DNA of 64,000 bases from Punica granatum (Eukaryota; Streptophyta; Magnoliopsida; Myrtales; Lythraceae): positions 13,718,230 through 13,782,229 of the forward strand of contig NC_045128.1 of assembly GCF_007655135.1 (NCBI RefSeq). Direction: 5' to 3'. The notes under the pieces are model-generated. The model made no database searches, was not told the origin of the DNA, and saw only the letters and a program-made list of their open reading frames with translations. The position numbers and the translations under genes were made by a program. Every line of letters starts with the position of its first letter. Within the stretch, counting starts at the first letter, position 1. Of the stretch, positions 38,312-49,748 are shown in pieces.

Positions 38312-38830
38312 CTGAAAGGGGAAAAGCACAACAATATATGATATAGATTGATATTTTAGCATTGTAATATCAAACAATTAAGAGCCTGAAATCCTGAACA
38401 ACAGCACTTACGTTGATCCTTCTGTCGATGTGAAATATTACAGACCAGCTCTGGAGGATACACAGCAGCATCAGAGCACTAAGAGGACCATTAATTTCTA
38501 GAAACAGAACTCCATGCTCACAGCATTCCTGAATTCAACCAAAGGCCACATGGATCTTGAGCATGAACTAGCCAGTTCACTGAGTGAACCAACCTGAACT
38601 GGTTGGTTCTGCGCTAGACACATCCGGTTCAAAAAGTTCATTCGCATATATTGCTTGTCTAGAGCATGAAACATGTAAGCAAGAGATGATGGCCAAAGCA
38701 GTCCAAATGAAAACTACCACTCAAATCAAATCTTCCAAACTAAGTCAATGTGCAATTTATGATATATTTTGATGTTAATAACATCCTCCTTACCTGAACT
38801 CGAAAAATTTCTCAAACAATAGTACACATC
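38312..38830 (-). other. 3' flank of the maturase gene
   Basis: Short stretch between the PRP39 remnant and the nMAT2 stop codon at 38831. It presumably contains the nMAT2 3' UTR. No other feature. Confidence 0.4.
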
Positions 38831-41035
38831 TCACAATTGTGCCACATGAAACCCTTCATTTTCTTCCTCCTCTTCTTTGGAATCTCCGTTGCCCTTATCA
38901 TAGCCCAAGCTCAGGAGCAACTTTTGATCAGAGTCGGCATTGTTTTTTACACTCTTCAGCAATGAAAGCTGATCGAGAGGAATAGCATTCCTCTTATAAT
39001 TCCATACGAGCATCGAGATGTAGTCCTGAGGTGAGACGAGACCCTGTTCCCGGATGCAACTCCGCTGCTCTTCCTGAGTCTTTGGGTTGTCAAGTGTTAT
39101 GTACTCCAACAGGGCCTTCTCATGGTCGGGCCTCCAGTTGCTTGGGAAGAGGCTGTAATCTGTTTCAGGAACAAGAGACATCCTTGTGTACTGAAGCCCA
39201 TCGATCGACTCAACGAGGCCCATCCTCAGCAGGTTATGGTACTCTGGGGACTGTCCTTTCTTCTCCTTCAGTGGACGACTCAAATTTCTCGACCCGATCT
39301 TGTACACCTTAGCTCTAGAGCGGAGCTTGTATTTAGCAGCATAAAGTTTTGCAAGAGAACCTCTAATAATATACGAACAGAAGTTCACCACTTTCTTGCG
39401 ATTATCCGCAAATCGGTACCATTCCACCATGGTCGATAAGAACTTGTTCATTTGGGCATTGGTGTGGGACTGAGTTGCGTGGAACATCCTGAAACAGGGC
39501 TGGGGGTCAGGATCTCTGTCCCCCTTGAGAAATTTCAACTTCCTGAACTGCTTAATACACTGTTTCAAGCTTGCAGTTACTGATAAGAGTGTCCCCACTC
39601 CCTTCTCACTAATAATTTTCCCTCCAGTCGCAGTATACCTTAAAGTCGGGTAGACTACTCTTCTACACAACACATGATCGAGAAACATTATCCCCTTTGT
39701 GATGTGCTCGATAGGGAGGGTCTCGTTATCGAGCTTGAGCATGTACTTCTGATCGCAAAACTCAATCAGCTGCTTTCTCAGAGTCGCTGCATCAGCTCTG
39801 GGCCCACGAACACCAATCAATATGTGGCCACCATACCGCACATAGTCCATCTTCCGAGTCTTGTCAGGCCCGCTAGTGGGCACAAACTCAGGCCAAGAGG
39901 TATTACCGTGTTCTTGCTCTCCTTCTGGGCAGTTCCAAATAACATCGCTCTTTGAAGGCTTGTAGAACTCCTTAATCTTGGTCTCCATCCACCGGTCCAA
40001 CTCATCGAGACATATATTAGTCAGCAGAGGAGAAAGAATCCCGCAGTGTCCCCAATTCGGTCGTTTTTCTGCTTCCTCAGGAGCAAATCCAAAAAAGGTT
40101 TCTAACCAATAAGGATCGGGCTTGGGTTCATCCTCAGCTAACACCCTCTTCTTCTGGTACTTCCTCTTCTTCTTCTTCTTCTTCTCACCATCATCAATCT
40201 TAGTAGTAATCACGGGTGTGACGAGCGCACTCTTAATCAAATCAATCACCCTCTTATCCCTTACATCCCTCATCAAAGACCCAATAACCAAGCCTACTTT
40301 AACCCCATCCAGTATTGTGCTCAAGTCCCCCTTTATGTACCATAAATACCCTGCAAAACTCCTCCTAATCACCCTCAACACAGTGTGAGCATTCCTCCCA
40401 GGCCTAAAAGCAAAAGATTTCTGTGAAAAACTTGACTCGTAAATTGGCTCCAAAATCATCAATAAAACCTCCTGAACAATCCGATCCTGAAAAGGGGTGG
40501 GCTGCGTCGTAGTCAAGAGAGCCTTAATCTTCCTCTTCGACAAGGCCTGATAATCGGTCTTATCCTTGGGGGACTTTATGAAGAAGTCTAACCTGGCACC
40601 CCACTTGAACCTGTTATCAAGTACAGCATTTCTAAGGGCTAACAGATCCTCCAGGGCAGGCCTCTGGATTGAGCTCTTTGGCATGTAAGAGCCCGTCTCA
40701 TCGATGCAAACTTTCTGATAGGCCAGCACCCACAGCTCAAATCGTCGGAGGTACGAGCTCAGATTGCTGACTATCCGATCAGGTTCCCGGAAATTCTCAA
40801 TCCACATCTGGGAGCAAACAGAGACCCCATCTTCCTTCAACAGATTGGCTGGGTCATCAGGATCAGGCGGCGCTCGGCGGTGCATCATTGGGAACGAAAG
40901 GAAACGGAACAAAGCAAACCCACTGTTCCCTGGCCGGAAGTGACTGAACTGAGAGTGCAAAACTGAGTGACCGGTGACATTAGCACTGGCATTTCCAATG
41001 ATTCTTACGGTCAACAGGGACAGCCGTTGATGCAT
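38831..41035 (-). CDS. nMAT2: Nuclear-encoded mitochondrial group II intron maturase (nMAT2), 734 aa
   Basis: Single uninterrupted ORF, 734 residues, the usual length and intronless form of this gene. Residues 1-50 are Arg/Ser-rich with almost no acidic residues, fitting a mitochondrial presequence; a second Met pair lies at 50-51. The reverse transcriptase part spans about 160-460, with FAFRPGRNAHTVL at 208-220 and KGDLSTILDG at 235-244. The catalytic YADD box is replaced by YGGH (401-404, context DYVRYGGHILIG), so polymerase activity is not expected. A Lys-rich insertion (285-297) lies between RT blocks. The maturase X domain follows at about 520-640. There is no HNH endonuclease; the C-terminus is acidic. 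From the Arabidopsis ortholog, it assists splicing of mitochondrial introns such as those in cox2, nad1 and nad7. I distinguish nMAT2 from nMAT1 by overall resemblance, with good but not absolute confidence. Confidence 0.93.
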   Translation of the reverse strand: MHQRLSLLTVRIIGNASANVTGHSVLHSQFSHFRPGNSGFALFRFLSFPMMHRRAPPDPDDPANLLKEDGVSVCSQMWIENFREPDRIVSNLSSYLRRFELWVLAYQKVCIDETGSYMPKSSIQRPALEDLLALRNAVLDNRFKWGARLDFFIKSPKDKTDYQALSKRKIKALLTTTQPTPFQDRIVQEVLLMILEPIYESSFSQKSFAFRPGRNAHTVLRVIRRSFAGYLWYIKGDLSTILDGVKVGLVIGSLMRDVRDKRVIDLIKSALVTPVITTKIDDGEKKKKKKRKYQKKRVLAEDEPKPDPYWLETFFGFAPEEAEKRPNWGHCGILSPLLTNICLDELDRWMETKIKEFYKPSKSDVIWNCPEGEQEHGNTSWPEFVPTSGPDKTRKMDYVRYGGHILIGVRGPRADAATLRKQLIEFCDQKYMLKLDNETLPIEHITKGIMFLDHVLCRRVVYPTLRYTATGGKIISEKGVGTLLSVTASLKQCIKQFRKLKFLKGDRDPDPQPCFRMFHATQSHTNAQMNKFLSTMVEWYRFADNRKKVVNFCSYIIRGSLAKLYAAKYKLRSRAKVYKIGSRNLSRPLKEKKGQSPEYHNLLRMGLVESIDGLQYTRMSLVPETDYSLFPSNWRPDHEKALLEYITLDNPKTQEEQRSCIREQGLVSPQDYISMLVWNYKRNAIPLDQLSLLKSVKNNADSDQKLLLSLGYDKGNGDSKEEEEENEGFHVAQL

Positions 41036-41991
41036 TTGACTGCTCAGGAGCTACGTGTTCCAAATAAAGTCTCGTCAGATAGACTCAAAAGCAATAAATG
41101 AAAATGCAAGAAACTTGATTCAAGTTGTTCATTCAAGTTCAATAAAGACCACTGCCCAACAAGCCAAACTCAGAGAAGGCAGACCATATAAATTCGAAGC
41201 AAAAAGCACAACACACAGCACAGCACAGAAAAGAGAGCTCAAGCTCTCGAAGCACAGCACAGGACATCATACAACACACAACACGACAATACACACAGCT
41301 CAGCAGAACAACTCAACTGACCAGTCTCGAACAAAAACTCAGCAGACCAGAGAGCTCGAAGCCAGAAAATGCAGCAATTTCAATCAGCAAACAAGTCAGC
41401 AGAAAGCTCAAATCGTCAGCAATTTCGACTCAAACAAGTCAAGGAGAGATTGAAGCCTCACCTCAGCAAACCGAAGCAGAGCAGCTCGAACCCAGAGAAG
41501 AAGGCAAGCCGGCAGCAGACCGAAGCAGAACAGCTCCGCAGCAGTTCCAGCGTTCCGCAGCAGCTCCAACTCCGAAGCAGCTCGACAACTCCAGCTCCGG
41601 CTCCGCAGCAGTTCCGGCGTTCCGCAGCGGCTCCGCTCCCACACTCCACAGCAGCTCCAGCTCCAGCTCCACAGAAGAAGAACGAGAAGAAAGGACTCAA
41701 CACTCAAGGGAGGATTGCAATCGGAGAAGCTACGGCTGAAGAAGGACGACAAGAAGGGCTTCCAATCGGAGAAGTGTCGGAGAATTTAGGGCAGAAAAGA
41801 AGAGTTTTCTTCGTTCGATCAGAGAAGAGGAAAGAATGGGGGGAAGAAAATCCGATCCGACCCGACCTGCTCAATGGGCCGACGAGGCATGGGCCAATTT
41901 TGCGGGCTTCGGCTAAATGTAGGATCGCCCGGGTCGCGCCGATCATACGATTCACCTACCCGACCCGCGATCCAGGGTTGACCCTGCAATT
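41036..41991. other. 5' flank of nMAT2, T-poor CAG-rich tract
   Basis: From about 41190 to 41700 the plus strand is strikingly poor in T and rich in CAG/AGCTC units; overlapping ORFs in several frames are by-products. The 213-residue plus-strand ORF (41369-42010) is Gln/Ser/Pro low complexity with no domain. The block could be a transposon leader or the nMAT2 promoter side. Confidence 0.4.
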
Positions 41992-42176
41992 CAGGGCCTG
42001 TTTGGTTTGATAAAATTATTTTAGAATCATGATTTTGATTTTAACTCTACCCACTACACAACAAAAACACACGTTTTCCAAGTCAAATTTATAATACCAT
42101 CTCATTTGTCTTTTTCCACAATCAAAATCAAAATCAAAATCAAAATTACTTTAACTTTGAAACCAAACGCCCCCTG
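41992..42176. mobile_element. Small MITE with GTTTGGTTT termini, 185 bp
   Basis: Left end CAGGGCCTGTTTGGTTTG and right end CAAACGCCCCCTG are inverted copies with small differences. ATTTTGATTTT runs are mirrored inside (about 42029-42039 and 42119-42145). GTTTGGTTT termini are common in Tourist/PIF-like and hAT-like plant MITEs. No clear target duplication. Confidence 0.6.
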
Positions 42177-42519
42177 ATCACTCCGGCTCCGGTGGAATTG
42201 GGATCGCTAGTCACCCCCTAGGATCGTAGTGACATGTTACTTAGGTTCTAATCCTGTCTAATTTTGCTTAATTGCTCTCCGTTACATTCTGGACATGTTG
42301 TGATTAAGTCCAATTAGTGGTCAATTGGGCTTAATTAGAGTCGAATTGTATGAAATTAAACTAATTATACACTTGGCTATAAGTAATCATGCATGTGGTG
42401 GCTTAATTTGACGAAATTAGCAGGAAATTAGACTTGCATGCTTGCTGTAACTTTCGGACTGAGTTTATTAGAGTCCTTAATTGGATGAATTCAGGGCTAA
42501 TTAGGCTTAACTATGTGTT
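42177..42519. other. Left part of the older repeat that received the LINE
   Basis: AATTAG-rich sequence with no gene. It resembles, in style, the sequence resuming at 51716 (TTAATTAGG motifs on both sides), so the two probably belonged to one older element. Confidence 0.4.
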
Positions 42520-42526
42520 GATTGTG
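42520..42526. repeat. LINE target-site duplication, 3' side
   Basis: GATTGTG (extendable to GATTGTGTT into the poly(T)) adjoins the poly(A) tail and recurs at 51716 just beyond the 5' end of the LINE. Confidence 0.7.
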
Positions 42527-44481
42527 TTTTTTTTTTTGGTAATGTAAAAGTAATCATTAAAACTTAATCAGTCGTACGCAAAGTGTTTACAGAACGTGAG
42601 GTCGAAAGCCCCGTAATATCCTCAAAAAGAAGCTGTCTAATGGAAGGAGGTGGACGTGAAAAGGAAACGAGCAGATCAGGGAGCTCTGCACCGAGGTTGG
42701 CGAGGTGATCAGCACATTTGTTGGCTTCTCTATATGTATGTTTGGGAATGATGGTGTCAAAGTGTCGACATAGGTTCCTGCAGTCATTGATCAAATTTGT
42801 TAGCATCATGTTGGGGGAGTTCCCCCAGACCCAACTAATGACTAACTTAGTATCAAGCTCCACTACCAAGCTGCCAATACCACATTCCTTTGCTGAAATT
42901 AACCCCTGTATGAGGGCTTTAAGTTCTGATGTAGGACTCGTAGTACGGCCAAGGTTCATCCTAAAGCCCGTAGCCCATCTGCCTAAGGAATCCCGAATGA
43001 GTCCCCCGGCACCCACGAATCCCGGATTGCCTTTAGAACATCCATCAGAGTTAAGCTTGTAGAAGCCGTCAGGGGGGCTCCCAACTGACTTGTATGATCG
43101 AGTTTGGCTTAGTGAGGGAGTTCATTCGTGTCGTATAGAATTTTGCTACAACTTGAATGGTGAACTCAACCAAGTTGTCATGAAGAGGTTTTGAAGAGAA
43201 GACCAAGGAATTCCTATTCTTCCAGAGATGCCATATAACAAATGTAAAGAGGATACCCCATGGAATGTGGAGGTGCGAAGCATGTAAAAAAGCAATGTTA
43301 TAGCGGAGTCAATCTTTAATAGAGGTATTAAAAGTACCCAATTTAGATTGGGGAATCTGCAACTGGAGCCAAAAGGAACGAGCCCTATGACAACTTCGAA
43401 GGAGATGATCAATTGTCTCTTGTTCTAAAAGGCAATAAGGACAGCGGGGTGAGATAGCTAAATCACGGTGAGCAAGGAGGGAGGCAGTAGGTAGCCTCTC
43501 CTTGTGGCATAACCAGGTAAAATGTTGACTACGAGGAAGGGTAGGGCATTTCCATAACCAATTCCAACTGTCATCCGAAGCTCAGGATGATCATGATGAA
43601 GTAGGTAAGCAAATTTGGTACTGAACTTGCCATCCTTCGAGGGGCCCCAGATAATGGAATATGGAGTATCGCGGCTGAGACCCGTTGGGAGGCCCTGGAT
43701 GGATTCTCGAATGGATTGCAGTAACTCAAAGGGTAAAGAGGTGAAGTTCCATTCACCGTTTGGCATCATGACAGAGTTTACAAGTCTACTGTCTTCGTGG
43801 GCAGGAAGAGGCCTGTAGATGATATTCCTGAGCGGTTTCCCATCCACCCAACAGTCCAACCAGAACCGAACTGAAGCTCCGTTACCAATCCGCCATTTTG
43901 TGCCTTTGTCCCACACCTCCATACCCACTCGGAGGCCTTTCCAATTACTGGAGCCCTTGGCAAGTCGTGATGAGTTGTAAGTGTTAAACTGATGTTGTAA
44001 CAGATGAGCCTATGGCTCTCTTGAAGATGTTGCTCTAGAGACAAGATTCCCAAGTAGGGCTTTGTTGCAAAGGTCCATACTCGGGATGCCTAGCTCGCCC
44101 ATGTTTTTTGGCATAATTGCAATCTCCCAAGAAACAAGGTGAATCTTTTTCTTTTCCGTCGTAGAACCCCATATGAAGTTTCTATTGATTCGGTCAAGAC
44201 TAGAAAGAGTGGACTGAGGCAGGCGGGTGCATTGCATGAAATAAGATGGTATGACAGAACAGGTTGTGTTGATGAGAATAGCTCTACCTGCCATGGACAA
44301 CATACTAGCTTTCCAACCCGCAAGCTTCGATCGCACCTTTTCTACAACAAAATTGAAGTCTTTTTCTTTGCCAGGTGACAGACCAATTGGAAATCCCAGA
44401 TATTTCCCAAGGTCATTTGTTTCTTGAATGTGAAAAGCAGAACAGGTTTGCTGCCTTTGTGTTGTACGGGTGTTTTTAGAG
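42527..44481 (-). mobile_element. L1-like LINE, 3' half: RT end, zinc knuckle, RNase H, poly(A)
   Basis: The minus strand continues the LINE from 51715 after the LTR insertion. It shows the RT tail (DLGKYLGFPIGLSPGK, AGRAILINTTCSVIPSYFMQC), a zf-RVT module (near 43460-43930, WRIGNGASVRFWLDCWVDG, and RCPYCLLEQETIDHLL near 43400) and an RNase H domain (42564-43045) with NSDGCSKGNPGF, ELKAL, ELDTKLV and ADHLANLGAE. The element ends in a poly(T) on plus at 42527-42537, its poly(A) tail. Several frame breaks between modules make it inactive. Confidence 0.85.
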
Positions 44482-46637
44482 TGTCAGCACCCCATTTTGG
44501 CTCACCAGTTCAGGCAACGCCTATCAACAGCAATTCATATTACGACTTGAGCATCGATACAGAAGAGAGCTTGATAGAGCAGCAAATTGCTATTCATTCT
44601 CAAGTCAACAGAGACAGGTAGATGATTCAAGCATATGACAGAAGAACATACATAATCATCCAGCAACATATAGAGCAAACAAACAGCTCAAACAGCATCC
44701 AAACCGGCATTTTCAAAATACATCGCCGACAGTACTATTTTCCATTGGTCCGCTCAACCATCAGAAGACAGTCAATATTGGGCTTCAAAAATTCCTCGTG
44801 ACATCAAATGGATGAAAAGTGTCTCCGAACACATTTCGCAGATCAACTACTCCATACAGAGCAATTTCATAATACATACAACTTTTAAGTGGAAGTCCAG
44901 AAATGCCGGTTCATCCAAGAAAAGTTAATGCCCGAGGTCAGATACAGTCATGTCCAACAATTATGCAGAGCATGATCATTGCTTCAAACTGTCTTTCAAA
45001 AGTCATACAGACTCCTCTAATGACTCCCGAACGACAGAACAAGCATACTTTTCAACGGAAAATCTTATCCGAAGATTGGTCTAATAGAACATCGGCAAAC
45101 CAAGTTAGCCATGAATTGCCCAAAAAACTATAGCGGACATATGCAATTGAGCACATCAGACAACAATATCTCTTTCAGTTTCCCGAGTGACCTCTGAAGA
45201 GCAGAAAAGTCCGTTTTTAACGGAAATTCATCAACGGAGGTCCTTTTCGTGGTACCTTGACATCGGATGGTTAGCAAACCCAGTGCTACTCATCTCAACG
45301 CTCAACATGAAATCCTAAGACAGAATCTCACAATCCATCTAGACCCTCAAAACATCGTTTTAGAGTTTCAGATGCAATTTTTCAGTCCTTTGAACCCAGT
45401 CCTCAACGAACATAGATTACAGTGATCTCCGGCTCGCCCAAGCAACTCAAAAATCATTCTGAGAAATTAAGCTTCGGACTCTTAGGACGTCTCTGGCTTC
45501 ACATTGACAATACCGGCTTATTGGTCAATAATTCAATCTGATTGACAATGCATGTCAAAACGACCGATTCGGAATACAGACAAGAGATGCGCATTCCGAA
45601 ATGGCTAACTTTGCTCTGAATGCTTGAAATGAGCAAAACCGGCTTCCGAGCCAAAAATCACACGAATCTTCCTTTTAGGCAAAATGGATGATTTTGGGCT
45701 CGTTTAAATCGTTTTCGTGCGCGTAATGACAATTCGACATTCGTTTGAGCCACGAAACTCGAACACGAGACCAATCGAGACCCGAACTTTGCCCCGAACT
45801 TCCCCTCAAGCCCGTGGGGCCCACGATCAGCCATGACCAGCCACCATCCCCTCCATTGCCGTCCATTCCTTGTCATTTTTTTCATCAAATCAACAAGCGA
45901 ACTTGCATTCTTATCTTCCAAAATATCAAGCCTATAATACCATTCCAACACTCCACCTTCATCAATGCATTTGGCTCTTCCTCATCAATGCAATGGAAGA
46001 AGTCTTCATCCTCATCCTCATTAAAAATTCGGATCTCACACAATCCATGGCCCTAATTGCACTTTTATTTCACTAATCAAGTCATTAAGCATGCATATAT
46101 ATAGCCTAAGTAATCTTCAAGCACACCTACCTTCTCTTACATCAACACTTGCTATTTTCATCAAGCAAAAGCTCCCAAAGAGCTCAGCAAAATCACAGCC
46201 CCCTTTGGCTCAGCAAACACTAAGCAAGAACATCAAAGACTTAAGTCGGAACCATCCCGGCTTCAATTCAAACTTCACCAAACTTCATATCCCACATGTT
46301 TTCGACCCCTTTTATCCATTTCCAGGCTTAGATTTTAAGTTTGAAGCCTCCAATCCATCGGAACAGCCACCACAGAACGAACCCAGAAAACGGTCTTCTC
46401 GGGTCAAAAATGGCAACTCGAGTTTCAAGGGCTTTCGGGTCGGTTTGAGTCGCCAAAACCCATCAAACACCTCCCCACACAACCCTAGGGTGTCAAGGAG
46501 TCAAGAAATCCAATAAAAACCCGTTGGTTTTAACCCAACACGAAGAAACAGCTCAACTGCCCAGTCGGGTCGATTTTTCTGACTGTTCTTGCTGTTTTCT
46601 TTTAGATGAGGTCGATCCAAGATTCCTTTCACAAAAC

Positions 46638-46936
46638 GACCACCTTAGTCACCTCTGGGGGTCAGTTAGAAGTCGGGAGCCGTTGACCTTGCCTTAAAAT
46701 TCCATCAGGAGACACCATGGCGATGTCCGACCCGACTGGTGCCGAACGGGTTCGAAATTCCAAACGTGCTCTGTTTTTCGTGATCATTGCAGGACTGTAT
46801 GAGTCAACCCGATAACTCTGGGACCAAAGGACTACCACAGTCACCTCCGGAGGTCAGTTAGGAGTCAAGAGCCGTTGAACTTGCCTCAAAATTCCATCGA
46901 GAACTTCCGTGGTGACGTCCGACTTGACTTGTGCCA
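46638..46936 (+). repeat. Two direct copies of a ~105-bp block within the solo LTR
   Basis: ACCACCTTAGTCACCTCTGG..GGTCAGTTAGAAGTC (from 46638) recurs as ACTACCACAGTCACCTCCGG..GGTCAGTTAGGAGTC (from 46830), continuing through GAGCCGTTGA and AAAATTCCATC. Copies are offset by ~191 bases and ~80% identical by eye. Confidence 0.75.
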
Positions 46937-48925
46937 GTTGGGTCTGTTCAGTGTTCTAGCCGGGTCTGTTTGTGTATTTCGGGTATGTTCAACGAAAAAC
47001 TGCCCAAACCCGACCCAACAAAGGTCCAACCCGACTTCTAACAATCCCATCCCGCATCCCGGGACTAGGTATGACCATTCCCGACTTAGAAAAGCTAAGG
47101 CTTTTACATTCTCGTTGCGTTTATGGAGTTATAAGGGGTTTTATGCGTGTTTTATTTCCAAGTTTTAATCTTTATGCAATTTTCATATTGTATTATGCAT
47201 GTTTGTCCTCGATTTACGTGCTAGCATGTCGGAAAACACTTGGATCGTAGTCGAGAAGAACATCTTGACTTGAGAAAGACATGAGATCTCACGGGTTTCC
47301 CTCCAAGGGAGATGACCGAATGATCTCTTGCTCTTTTCGGGCAAGGAAAGGTCTTCTTGGCCCGATCCAAGTTCGATTCTCGAGTTTCCTCGTGTTTTCT
47401 CACGTGCATGAAGTCGGTATTATTTTATTTATTCCTTAAATAATATGTTTGTGCATGTGTGAATGTGTTATTTAAATCATGGCAATACTGACTTTCGTTT
47501 AATCGTGTCATTTATCATGTTTGTTGCTTGAGCATGCGAGAAATGATTCGAAATAAGACGGGGAAAACTTGTGGAATCCGATGTGGGCCATGAGGCTTCT
47601 CGGTTTTCTCCAAGGAGAAATGGCCGAGAGTCTCTTAGACTCGTACGGATTGCATGAGGCTTCCTCTCCCCATTTTAAGTCCATTCTCGGATTTTGCGTG
47701 ATTTGCAATCTACATTATTGTCGCAATATCGCATGAAAATGTCTTTTTCAAAAAAGCATGCATGGATTCGGGTATTGATGGCTCATTCGGGTCCATTCGG
47801 TTACGAGGGTAATTTCGATCATTGGACCAAATTATCCTCGATCCTTATGGAATCGTCTTGGTCGCTGAGTCACGAATCGTTTTCATAATTAATGCATTCG
47901 GCACAACCCTTAAGTATTAATTTCACGAACGAGTTAATCGGGACGCTCACACGGTTAATTCATTCAGCTTTAAACAACTTTGCACGAATTGAACATTAAT
48001 CTGTAACTCGTGTCGACGAATTACAAAACGGTGTTAATGCTCTTTTCAAAATACGCATACTTCTAAACCCGAGACATGCAATACGAAGTAACATGGACAT
48101 CTAGGAGAAACTTGTGTGTTTTGACTTGAGTTTCACTTTATTTCAGGTAATTCAGGTCAGAATACAGAAGTTCCTTTTAGACCACTTCCAGATAGATCGA
48201 CCAAATCTTTGGCTTTTATGGGGTTCTCGCATTACCCTAAAAGATCTAAGGAATTGGTCAACACCTGTTACAGGCCTAGATGACCCATATTGCATTGTTT
48301 CCCTTTTCTGAAAATACATTTTCAAGTCAATGGCAAGAACATTATTTTGTGATTTGGCAACACCCTAGGGGTTAGTTTGATGGAAACACGATGGTATCGG
48401 AATAGGAACGGGCTACCTGTTCAAGCGCAGGTTCATCTGCATAGCCTTTCTTATTCCCACTGATGAGTTTCTGTCATCCTAACATAATTCAGGGTGCTAG
48501 TCGGGTATTCTGTATCAAAATACAATTACTTGACTAATCATTTCACTCGATCTAACCAAATACTAGAAAATGGTTAGGTGAAACTCTAGATTCCAAATCT
48601 AGAGTCAAAACACAAGTTTTGGATGAATTCAGTGTAACTTCAGTGTCACAACACCGAATCACGGTAAAAGCAATCTATACACATGAAACTTGACTACGGA
48701 CATCCGATATGTCAAGTTCTTAAACCAAAGCCAAATGCTAAAATATTAGCACGCGTTTGTTTGTCTAGGGTAGGATTTGCATGACAAAATACCATGGACT
48801 AACAATTTGTTAAGACACGTACATTTGACAATAACAAACATTTTGTCTGTTATTAAAATGTTGCGTGTTACCTTTCTGCACATGTTTGCCATGCGGGTCG
48901 AGCTTGATCCTTAGGTCGAATAATA

Positions 48926-49000
48926 TTAGGGTTCAACGCCCTAATCATTGTACAATAGGGTCCAACGCCCTAATCATCACTCACAGGGTCCAACGCCCTA
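48926..49000 (+). repeat. Three iterated short hairpin units within the solo LTR
   Basis: TTAGGGTTCAACGCCCTAA (48926-48944), TAGGGTCCAACGCCCTAA (48956-48973) and CAGGGTCCAACGCCCTA (48984-49000). Each can pair AGGG with CCCT around a 6-7 base loop. Spacing is 28-30 bases. Confidence 0.75.
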
Positions 49001-49748
49001 TTCAGTTAGATCGTGCATCGAGTTCCATTTCTTCGGTTTTTCCTAAACTCGCGGTGAGTTGGAGCGGAATAATAACCGAACACGATTCGACTGGAATTCG
49101 ACTATTTGTAATTTGTATTTATTGTTTTCGAGAGCATTGTAAATATTTTATTTTGTACATTCATTCTGTAAGAATTTCAGTCGGTGAGCGAACGGTCCGA
49201 GAGTCGAATTAATCGAATCGGTCTAATGCTTGCCCAGACACAAGTAAATCCAAGATCTCGTGGTTTCGGTTGACGCAGGGATTCAACCTCCATGGTTCCA
49301 TGAACTGTAACGCAAGATTGTGAACCAATTCCCCGACACACGGGTTTACTTCTCTCTCTGCTTCTCCACCGACATTGTTTAATTCACCGAATTTTCGGTG
49401 TCAAAACGTGCGAGCCGAGCGCAACTTAATTCATGCGGTAAATAATAAAACATGCAAGCCTAACAAACCAGAGTACCAAAAGGGCGTGCGGGATATAGGC
49501 CCGCACGTAACATGAACCCCCGAACTTGGACTTTCCGGTTCCGCACATATCAATGCCTTAACAACAACTAGGTGTTCCATACCCCTAGACCTGGGTAACT
49601 TATCCGCCCTCGACCTTCGAGTCATAAAATAATAAGTGGCGACTCCTTCTCACGCGTGTCCGTCACGCGTCCCTATGGGAAGGTGAACACTCCCAAGCCG
49701 CGCGATACGGGCCCCAACGAGAGTCCACATTCGGGTCCGTACATGGAG

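Larger units (their letters stand above)
44482..49743 (+). mobile_element. Solo LTR of a large retrotransposon (Ogre/Tat-like size), 5262 bp
   Basis: Starts TGTCAGCACCCCATTTTGG and ends GGGTCCGTACA, i.e. TG..CA termini. TAGAG precedes (44477-44481) and TGGAG follows (49744-49748): a 5-bp duplication with one mutation. Removing the block and one duplicate rejoins the LINE reverse transcriptase in frame (KLMF|SKNTRT), so both borders are supported by the host sequence. No gag, pol, primer-binding site or second LTR copy is present. A single 5-kb non-coding LTR is most like the very long LTRs of Ogre/Tat Ty3-gypsy elements after recombination to a solo LTR; the lineage is inference. A non-autonomous (LARD-like) element is the alternative. 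Confidence 0.8.

Noticed and set aside
41369..42010. 213-residue plus-strand ORF
   Set aside because: Gln/Ser/Pro low complexity in a T-poor tract where several frames on both strands are open together; no domain and no splice context.
48920..49005. Repeats considered as a CRISPR array
   Set aside because: Plant nuclear DNA, three imperfect palindromes only, spacers of ~10 bases, no cas genes.
44482..49743. Coding retrotransposon body
   Set aside because: No gag, protease, RT or integrase motif in any frame; the LINE RT motifs lie only outside the borders.
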